From the NCBI GenBank assembly GCA_049999725.1, contig JBNGIS010021278.1:1-21224 (forward strand): a DNA stretch of 21,224 nt. Reading direction: 5' to 3'. The stretch comes from Haplomitrium mnioides (taxonomy: Eukaryota > Marchantiophyta > Haplomitriopsida > Calobryales). The notes under the pieces were generated by a model. That model was not told the DNA's origin. It was given only the letters and a program-made list of their open reading frames with translations, and searched no databases. A program made the translations under genes and the position numbers. Positions 1 through 8,957 of the stretch are shown here, in pieces. Numbering within the stretch: the first letter of the stretch is position 1; each line of letters opens with the position of its first letter.

Positions 1-813
1 TATTTTATTGAGAGTAATGATATTGTATTACAACTTATATGAGGTGGCTGGTAGGGCAACTTCTTCGTCAAGAGACAAAAACCTTAGCAAACAATAAACT
101 AATCTTATTTGGCTCCTATTATGAGCACTAACTTTTACTTATAGTTCTTGTAACAAGTTTTGACTTGTAACACAATTTGATGCATAATACTGAGATTGTG
201 TATGGTACAGCCCATTGTTAATGCAAAAATTTCTTTGTAAAAGGTAGTTTGTAAAAAACTAACTCCAGCTAACCTCTCCATTGCAAACATGTTTATGGAC
301 TGACTATTGACATTTCCTCAATAGTTTTGTAATGAACTTTACTCGAATTTTAATAAAGTAACAATTAGTAAAGAGTTGTAGTTACACAGGAAGACTATAT
401 TGGTTTTAACTTTGGCTTATGGTTGTAACTACAGAGAACTTTTTCGTTAATCCACATGTCCCATTCAGACATTACTCTTCGTTCCATCCTGCCTTGTCCT
501 GTTATTACTGTCACATCCACCTTTTCACCGACTTCAATCGGATTTTAATTATCCACTCATCTTAACTATGTATAATTCCGTTTTCTGTAGTAAAAAGGCT
601 TCACAGGTATAGTCCATATATGTGTGATAGTGTTTTGTAAGGAGTTGGCGTTGGCATATTGAGGTTATACTTACTGCCCTTTTGTTGTGTATAGTTTTGT
701 TAGGATGGTTTTGTTATGAACCACCCATTTTCCTTTCATGTAACAAGTAAAAACTTCAGAGTTTGGTACCTTCTAAACTATTAGTCATGTAACTCCGTCA
801 CTAACTAGGCATC
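1..813. other. 3' flank of CFAP53, no gene seen
   Basis: This AT-rich stretch lies downstream of the CFAP53 stop codon and should contain its 3' untranslated region on the minus strand. I see no exon with a recognisable protein, no RNA gene and no clear repeat here. Confidence 0.5.
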
Positions 814-3162
814 CTAATCATACCACTGGGTCGTCTTCCTTGCGTAATTAGGCTCAGGATAAGGTAGAACTCCCAAAACTGCTTGCAACTTTTTTTCATA
901 CTGTCTCTCAACAGCTTGCATATCTGCAAGAGAACCAACATTAACAACAACAATGTTACTGACATATCTAGTACCCCACTGGCTCTGCGCTACACTCTCT
1001 GTTCTCAGGTTCAAAGCACAGTAATATTCACCACCAGAATGGAATGCACTTCTTACTCTCAAACTCAACCCGCTTTTGTTCCTTGGCTACAATGGAGGCA
1101 GCTTCCTTGCTCCTAATTTGTGCTTCCAATGCTTCAAGTAGTTCTTGTTTTGACTGCATCAACAATACCAAGAAGTAAGGAAGTGAAGAACTATATATCT
1201 TCTTGATAAAGTAAAGCAGCCCTGTCCATGCTCCAATGACTGCCCACAGCATTTCTAATTTGGCAGGTTATCTAGTAGTGCGTCAAACTGTGGAGTAGAT
1301 GGTGTGCAATGCTCAATCCAAGTGCTACCAACACCTCTGGAAGGATAACATGCCTGAACTTACTCATCTTCCTAAGTTTCAGGACTTGTTGACAAGCTAA
1401 TGATATGCTTTCTCAACATGCTTCCTTAACTAGGCCCATTTACTTCTCATTAACATGCTTTCTCAATGGAGTCTACAAAGGATTCAGGATTTTCACAGCT
1501 TGGCACGGCAAGGAAACCAACAACGATGAAGAATGTCAGGTTTACTCAAGATCAATTCTCGAATTCTCAGATATTTACCTACAGGACTTAGAATGGCTTT
1601 TTTGTCTGTAGGAACTGGGCGTCCTTTTATCCAAAACTATTCAGACGTGGTGGTTCACTAACCGCAGGCGGCTGGTTTACTTTACTTGTGAAGAGCTTTT
1701 AAGAAAATCGTCGTCCTTGGACTTACCAGCCGATCATCATGCGCCAACCTGACTCCTTCCGCTTCGAAGGCTCTTAACTCAGCTTCCTGAATCTTAGCCT
1801 GAATTCGTTTTTCTTCCTCAGCTAGTTGGCGATTTTTCTCTGAGCAAGGGTAGTGAATGCATGACATACTGAGGATGCAAGGTTTCCAAATTTGGAGTTC
1901 CAAAATCGACAAGAAAAGCAAACCTAAAAATGCAGATGACAAAAGCTTTGAAGATATTAGAGTAGGGTGCAACTGTTTCTCTGCTATTTGGCCTCCTGAA
2001 ATACAGTACCTTTCTCTTGCATCTGAAGCTGCCGTTCTTCGTGGCACCGGTCGAAAAGTCGTTGTCTAACATCCTCCTGGCGCTTCCAACTCGCCTCTTG
2101 CTTGGCGTATTCTTCATCTGCATGTTTTTGAAGCAATGCATCTGCCACTGATGTATCCACCTTTTGCTTCAGCACCGCCTTCTGTAGCTGTGCTGCGAAT
2201 TCTTGAGCCTCGCGCTTGTGAGCTGCTTTTAGCTCACGGTCCGCTAAGTCTTCGGCTGCTTCTCTGGCCACATGCATATTTACACGCTCGATATCTTCTC
2301 GCTTTTCCTCAGCAGCACGAGCATCCTTGCCCGCTTTGCAGGACCAGTTATGATCCACTATCTCCTTCGCTCGTTCCACCTTTTCTTTATGCATCCGCAA
2401 CCTCTCTCTCCTCATGTACTCCTCTTCTTCCTTCCATCTTTTCATCAATTCTTCCATCTTACGCTTGAATTGCTCTTTCTCGGCGGCTCGAAGTTTCTCA
2501 ACCACCGCTCTTTGCTCATCAAGAATCTGCATGGCTTCCTGCCTCTTAACGGCTTTCTTAGCATCTTCTTTCTGAAACTTTTCCTCTTCCTCTGCCCAGT
2601 CCCTTTCGAGTTTCTTTTGGAATGCAAGATCCTGTTCTTCCTGCTGAATTCGCAGCATTTCCATTTGTTCCTGCTGCTTTTTCCGCGCCTCAACTGCCCT
2701 TCGAACAGCCATTTTCGAATCCAGAGTACGAAATTCATCATTATTTTCCTTGAATGATCTTGCAAGCTGCTCTTCTGCAAATTGCTCCTTCTCGAGTAGA
2801 CGTTTCTCTTTCAGTGTTCTGGCACGGGCGTCTAAGAAAGCTCTTCTTTCAGCTAAAGACATAGTCATTGTTCTAAATTCCTCCTGAAGATCATTTTCTT
2901 CATTATCTAGTAATGCTGCGAGCTTTTGCCTCCTGGCTTGCATCTTCTTCTCCTTCTGAATTTTAAGGGCCTCAAAGTGTTCTGCGGCATCACGGTTTCT
3001 CCTCCTAGGTTCGGCCTTCTCTGCGAAAGTTGCCGCGCTCATAATTTGATTGTACTCTTTGACGCCCTTCAACTGCTCTTGCAATTTGTTATCGAGTTGA
3101 ATTTGCTTAAATATGCGATCTTCATTCGCAGGTAGCCTCTTAGGGCGGTAATATAGCGACAT
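814..3162 (-). CDS. CFAP53: CFAP53 (CCDC11)-like cilia/flagella protein, 4 exons
   Basis: Exons on the minus strand are 3162-2010, 1839-1727, 1153-1057 and 923-814. Each intron has GT-AG ends and the phases close, giving about 490 aa (human CFAP53 is 514 aa, from memory). The product is almost entirely charged coiled coil (Glu/Lys/Arg/Gln rich), typical of the trichohyalin-plectin-homology family. The N-terminal third has the CFAP53 pattern of an RRQKLAALLDNEE segment, then an Ala-Glu-Arg-Arg stretch, then KEKRLLEKEQFAEEQLARSF, a lysine- and glutamate-rich block. CFAP53 is a microtubule inner protein of motile axonemes, so in a plant it would act in sperm flagella. The start ATG at 3162 is the first Met of a 1.15-kb uninterrupted first exon and has G at -3. 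The C-terminal exon ends in QWYD. Other coiled-coil axonemal proteins (MNS1, CFAP45) are the main alternatives. Confidence 0.8.
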
Positions 3163-3972
3163 TGCTTACCTTTAAAAGGTCGGAGTATTCCAGACGATGC
3201 GATGCAACCGGCAAAAACAGACTTGAAATCCTCTCATCAACAAGAAGAAGACCGCTGCGGCCTAAACAGACAAAGAAATAGCGGGGCCAACCATCTATTG
3301 GATAGCCTCACGTGGTTACAATTCAAAAATTCCACGGAGAGGATAGCAAGGTTGTCACTTCCCACCGTTCTTCATTACGACGTTGGGCTGCGTTTGATGT
3401 CCTGGCAATCGAGAAACGCACATATGTTCAACGAAACTTACTTTCATGCGATAGTGCAGGGGGTTCTTGCATTGGAATAGGAACAGAAAAACACCAACAC
3501 CTTCTTGCCATCCCTACCGGAAGGCCGAAGTAAGATAAAGCAGCGCTTCCCAATAACCAGACAGCAAATTACCGAACCAAGTGAAAGGTTGTATACAACA
3601 AAGGCATGCTGGAGCACCCTGCGTTGATGTAGCTGCCACCCCCTACAAAACAAGACTTAGCACTGCCGAATGCTGTTTGGCTCAGAACGCTGTTAAACTC
3701 TTCGAATCCTTGTTGCCAGCCACTCGCATTCTAGCAATTAACGAACGAAATTTCAGAAACCGAAAATTCTTTCAATAACAATAGTAGCCTCAGCTGAGTT
3801 TTAGGCAAGTGCATCTTTTCTACAAACGAATTGCTAAGGCAATATTTGGTGTGCTTCAGATTATTTGAGAGTGTATCTCGACAAAGAGGGATCAGCTGTG
3901 TAATTTTGCTGATGCACATGACATCATGTAAAGCAAATCTTACGTGTAAAGCACACACGAGTATCATGGCTA
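3163..3972. promoter_or_regulatory. CFAP53 upstream region and RUS1 3' flank
   Basis: This 810-bp interval separates two minus-strand genes: it follows the RUS1 stop at 3973 and precedes the CFAP53 ATG at 3162. It must hold the RUS1 3' end and the CFAP53 promoter. Short open frames here show no recognisable domain and look spurious. No TATA box or polyadenylation signal is clear enough to place. Confidence 0.4.
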
Positions 3973-6900
3973 TCACTTTCGTTGGACTAAGGTAGGGGCC
4001 TGGCTGGGCACTTTGATAGCAATCTTCTCTAGATCCCAACCTGCTCCTTCTAGCTCCGTTAAAAATGAAATAAAGTTCTGCTGTAAAGAATGGAGACTTG
4101 CAGTTAGCCTCCCCTTTTGACCTTGGAGATGTCCACTAACAGTAGCTTCTAGGCTTGTACTACGACCATTGATCTCTAACTTAAACAGTGGCTCGGTTAT
4201 CGAGTCAGAATGGGACAAGAGCCAAGAAGTTTGCCACAAACTGCGAACCATGGTGATGCTTGTAGCCCCCTCCTGAAAGCAAAAGAATGAAACTTAGCAG
4301 GCAATGTTTGTCAAGTAAATTCTACGTCATACAAATAAATGACTAAAACCACAAGAACATGACGATGTCTCACCTTGAAAAGGACTCGAGCTTCAAGCCC
4401 ATAGACGGTGTTTGGGTACAAAGCCAAGACATAGTCTTCATCATCATAAAGTTTCAGCAACTCCTCCACCTGCATGGCATACACGCTAGGAACAAAAGAG
4501 CAAGCAAGGTCTCCTATGCATGCTCTGCATCATTTCTCTTGCCAGGTTTTACTTTGACGACAATAACAACTGTTCATCGAGCCTACCAGAGAAATTTCAA
4601 AACTTCGGGTCATCAGGTTCAGACAAGGCTCCAAAGTACTGCATGTACCTCTGCTGCCGATGTGTCTTCCTGAACTAAATCACCCAGAGAGCATCCAAAA
4701 CGAACACAAGGTTGCATCCATTGCCACGGTATCAAGACATTCTCCAGCTTATTACACTCTACGCAACCTGTTACAAACAACCAAACAGTATTTTAATGAA
4801 TGCCTACAACGAAAATACAACAAATGTCAGAATACTCCCAAGGCTTTTACTGAACAAGTGTAGGAGGTACTCTACTAATATATGAATCTGTGATGATGAA
4901 AACCTGGCAATGGAGATCCTTCAATGTGAGCTCGAATCAAAGTCACTGCCCGCTTGAAGTTTATCTGCTCAAAACAAAGACACGGAAGGAAGCCAACACA
5001 TGCACACACAGATACAATATATCAACACACCATCTGTAATGGCGACGGTCATGTCACTTGTTAGGCCATAACCACATTGACAGGCTAGAATCCCTCAGAA
5101 TAATCGGCTGAATACATCTTACATCTTGTAATTACAGCTCTGTACTTGTAACTAATCTACATGGTTCCGATTTCTAGGCTAAAACACTTGAGCATTCAGA
5201 TTACTTATCGATAGTGCTCACTTACAGTGGAGAGACATAGAGTTGAAAGAGATTGATATCGCAACCACAGGTGAAGGGATCTTATCAAAGTCCAGGTCAG
5301 AACCAATTCCCAATATGAATCCCGCACTCCTGGTGTAGCCTGGCTGCCAGCAAGAGGGATTTTCATGAGTGGATTTAAGAAGTCTCATAATAAAGTTAGG
5401 AGCGTGTTGAGAAAGCATTTCATAAGGGTAAACTGCGTTTGTAAAGTTTTTTAAGACCGAGCTCTATTCGAAGTCCATGGCAACAATGTAAAATTATCAC
5501 TACCCAAGTGAACATGTTACCGGCTTCTAATAACGACATTTTAATGGCAACATACCAGCAGCACCACGCCGACGCCTAGACCCAGAAGCTGAGCAGTTAC
5601 CCTCCATACTTCCTCCTGGAAAAAAGAGACACGATAGTTTATACCATGGCAGCCTAACCAGCAGTACAATAACCTCCATTTCATAATAACAACTTCATGA
5701 TTCAATTTGAAGTGCCCGTTGCAATAATTCGCTTATTTCCATCAATGTTTTTTATTCAAACAATGTGTGAACAAATATTGACATTGCACGTGTAATCTTC
5801 AAAAGGCATATTGAGTTTCAACCTTCGCAGCTACATCTCCAAGATTGTCCGCCACTGCAAAATGGTTTTGAATTACACGAAAGGATGGATCTTTTAGTCC
5901 CTTTCCCACTGCCTGTTTCCAATGGAAGGTTCAAATTACACTTCCGAGATAAGTAATGTAGAGACCGAGAAAAGAAATGTAGAGAATTGAAGGCACTGAG
6001 AATTAATTACAAGGGAATCAGGTCGCTGATACCTTAGTAAGACTACCAAGAGACGCTAGTAGCAAGAAGCTGCCTGGAGCAAAGGGAGTGGCAAGCTCAA
6101 ATATACTGCATGTTTGTTAGCAAATAAAGCATGTGAGTACTTCTATGATTCATCTTATCTAGAGGAACTCAATACAGAGCCCATTCTTAGAGAGAAGAAA
6201 AAACAATTTATTATCATTGACCAATAGTCCTATCAGATACTATTGCTTGTCGTAAGCCAAGCATAGTATGGTTGTACATACCTGCCAGCACTGCCAATAA
6301 AATCAGCATACATTCGCCACTGTTTAGGATCCTCATCAAATAGCCGTCCAAAGCGTCCACCTTTCAGAATCGACCGAAATTACATTATTCACAGTTGTTA
6401 TCTGATGACTAAAGAGTGGGAATAGTTCTAGAACTAAAGACAATATTCCCAGGTTTTACGTACCGATGATGAATCTCCCAAACGAGCCTAAACCATCCTT
6501 TGACACCCACCTACATAATCAAATTATTAAACTAAGGAATTCAGCAACAACTGAACAGTACGAGAAGAAAAAAGTCAAAAGAACTTCTTTGAACAGAATG
6601 AATCTGAGCGCTACAGCACAAAGATCAACACCTGCGAGGTGGCAATTGCTTACTTCATGGCAGCTGTTGCAGCCGCTGCAGATCCAGCACCTCCATCTAC
6701 CCCAACGGCCTGAAACAAGCGTTCAAATAATGTGTGATTAAATTGAGAAGGAGACCATTTGTAAATTGTCAGTCAAGAGACTAAAGAAAAAAAAAACCTT
6801 GAAAAGGCTCGAAGTCACGAGTGTGCTGCATGTCCACCCTGTTACATTTGTTGCAAATTGCCACAGCATGTATCTTAAGTAATCGCTTGATACTGTGTCT

Positions 6901-7851
6901 GCAATAGAATGATCAGAATGTTGCGGGTTAACATTCTCCAACTGAACATTTCCATTGAGTTCATCTGCAGAATTCTGCGTGTTAGCTACTTCAACAAGTT
7001 GCAATAACCCGAACTTAGACCGCGGGCAAGAATTCGACCTGGAAAACCTGCAGGCAGAACGAAGTCAAGGACAGCTTTTGGAGGATTGAATGGAAAAGTC
7101 GACAATTCCTTGTTCTTGTGAGTCTTATACCCATCAACACTTCCATTTCTGTCGATGGCAACTTCTTCAACCCTCCAGACTCCAGACTCCTTGTTCAGGC
7201 AATATCTATACGAGTAGGAACTTTCAGCAATCTTATAACTTACAGATGGAGACATTCGAAATCCCTACTTTAGGATGAATAACAGAAGTAAACCCACAAA
7301 CTATCCTTATGCCCTTTCGTTTTCGATGGCTTGTCCAACAGTGATCTGGTAGCAAAACTTTACCTTCTAACTAGCTCACCATCTACTTTCTCCTGGACAA
7401 CTGACCCAACCAAGCTCTCTTCATCATTGTTTTCCCTGCTGCAGCAAGTGTGAATTAGAAATTGGTTCAAGAAGAGTTTATTGTATAGTTACTAGAGTGT
7501 ATTCATTCTTCCATAACAATATATGAGACCAATTGGCAGCAAACTTTCAAAGCAGCTTGGCTAGAAGCACTATGTCTTGCAGGTCGACCTCATGAAACTG
7601 AAGATCACCTACCTGGCTTGTTTTTCAGTTGCAGGTCCACTCGTTTCCCGCTGAACAGCAAGGATTCTGCCTTTCGGCTCTACGACTCTCCCTTGTGAAG
7701 TTTGAGCATAATGGCGACAATTGTGTACACGAATTCCTGTGAATGGATGCAAATCGCGTCCAACAAGGGAGGGACCTACGGTTGCTAGCTCGGACAAGGA
7801 AGCGGAAAGAGCACAAGTGGAAACAAAAGCACTCATAGGCATAGCATTCAT
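3973..7851 (-). CDS. RUS1: RUS1-like DUF647 (ROOT UV-B SENSITIVE) protein, 15 exons
   Basis: Exons are 7851-7613, 7435-7364, 7238-7039, 6898-6798, 6709-6654, 6510-6464, 6360-6282, 6105-6033, 5912-5823, 5615-5556, 5339-5226, 4964-4904, 4767-4649, 4469-4374 and 4272-3973. All phases close, giving 568 aa. Residues 1-79 are rich in Ser/Ala/Thr with few acidic residues, fitting a plastid transit peptide. DUF647 landmarks follow in order: LPAGFPD (165-171), YLRYMLWQFATNVTGW, WVSKDGLGSFGRF, GRFGRLFDEDPKQWRMYADF, DPSFRVIQNHF, LHLWLRYQSL, and a C-terminal SITMVRSLWQTSWL plus an AGWDLEKIAIKVP tail. In Arabidopsis the RUS family acts in UV-B response, early seedling growth and auxin transport; the biochemical activity is unsettled. 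The C-terminal half matches RUS1 better than RUS2-6 in my judgement. The least certain junction is the exon 3 start (7238), chosen by phase. An in-frame GTG lies 30 nt upstream, but the ATG at 7851 is preferred. Confidence 0.85.
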
Positions 7852-7896
7852 CACTAATTGATGCGCTAAACTAGTCGTCACCTCAACAAAGAAGAA

Positions 7897-8100
7897 TCAT
7901 CTGCCACTCTTCTCACGAGCTGCTACGTTTCCTTTATTCTTGGGCCAAGATGAATTATGAGACACGGATGTAGAAGAGGACGACGTAGAGCAAGCTGTTT
8001 TGAACGCGGCGATCTGCTCCCGGCATTTTTCTCCTTCACCTTTGTTATCAACTAAACATTTTTGTAGTGCTTTTACGTCACACGGTGTCATGTTCTCCAT
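7897..8100 (-). CDS. Small CHCH-like cysteine protein (67 aa)
   Basis: This single-exon frame starts at an ATG with a good context (G at -3 and +4). It reads MENMTPCDVKALQKCL, then a KGEGEKC segment, then a short helix ending TAC, followed by a Ser-rich and Lys-rich tail. Four cysteines form two pairs on predicted helices (spacing C-x7-C and C-x10-C), close to but not exactly the twin CX9C pattern of small mitochondrial intermembrane-space proteins. The assignment is therefore 'CHCH-like' only. Its TGA stop is 45 nt upstream of the RUS1 ATG, on the same strand and in the same frame, which is unusually tight for separate plant genes. It could be a separate gene with overlapping UTRs, the first cistron of a shared transcript, or a leader ORF of RUS1. 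An in-frame Met exists further upstream, but the segment there shows no family resemblance. Confidence 0.55.
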   Translation of the reverse strand: MENMTPCDVKALQKCLVDNKGEGEKCREQIAAFKTACSTSSSSTSVSHNSSWPKNKGNVAAREKSGR

Positions 8101-8957
8101 CACAAAATCGCAGACAGAACAGGATAGAGGGTGCTGTACAATAATTTCAGTTATCGAATGTCTTGCATGCACTCTGGCAGCGGCGGATGTTAGTTCGATG
8201 AAAATCTTCCGAAAATGTGCACTGGTCGATTCACTTCACAACCACTGGAAAAGTTTGATTAGAAATGCAATGTGTTGCATAGCAAGATTACATGTCGTTT
8301 AGAGCGTCATGCAACAAAACCTATCATACCGGCCGTACAGGAGCACTGGTCGCGTACGCTTAACCATGGTTTAAGTTAACCAACTTAAGGTACCGGATAT
8401 CACTTAACTAAGGGTTTAAGAAGTTCTGTAGTATTTACTACACATAATAGAGGGGCACTGTGTGACTACCTTCTAGAGCTGTCGCGAAAGCAGGGGGATT
8501 TATTCTGGGAAGGTGAGGAAATTCTTTGCTCATCTGGTGACGATTGTTCTCAATCCTGTCAATTTATGCTGTACATCTGCTTATTGTCAAGCTTACTAAC
8601 TGGCGACAATGCTTGACAAGTTCACTTATTTTCTCATAACGCGAAAGGTAGAGAGAGTTGGCATTCTCTACAACGGCCATCATGTGAGCTCCTTCATAGA
8701 AAATTTCGTTCAAATTGCTGCACATTGACTTCTTTCATAATGCCATAGCGCTGCCTTGTAAATTTGCTCATGCTGTATTTATTCAAACACTTACAATACA
8801 TCTGAGACTGATGTTCGTGATGCAAATTGCAGGACTAGTCAGTCGCAGCGATCGAGTCAATCGCAACGGGTGGTCAGTCAGATGTACGTTGTGCTAACTT
8901 ATCGTCGACTTTCATTTTTGTTCAACGTTTCATTGAAATTATGCTGTAACACAGAAA
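8101..8957. promoter_or_regulatory. Divergent intergenic region between CHCH/RUS1 and DMC1
   Basis: About 860 bp lie between the minus-strand CHCH-like ORF and the plus-strand DMC1 start, so both promoters probably lie here. No convincing coding exon is present. A cluster of short palindromes sits at 8362-8388 (AACCATGGTT, then TTAAGTT-AACC-AACTTAA). I could not place a TATA box with confidence. Confidence 0.45.

Noticed and set aside
2136-2780. Long open frames overlapping CFAP53 exon 1 on both strands
   Set aside because: They are frame shadows of a Glu/Lys-rich coding exon; the plus-strand ones are low-complexity Leu/Phe/Ser sequence.
3202-3778. Plus-strand open frames upstream of CFAP53
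   Set aside because: They show no domain, exon structure or codon pattern, and fit intergenic chance frames.
7852-7881. RUS1 start at the upstream GTG (10 codons longer)
   Set aside because: Non-ATG initiation is not needed; the ATG at 7851 has G at -3 and leads into a transit-peptide-like sequence.
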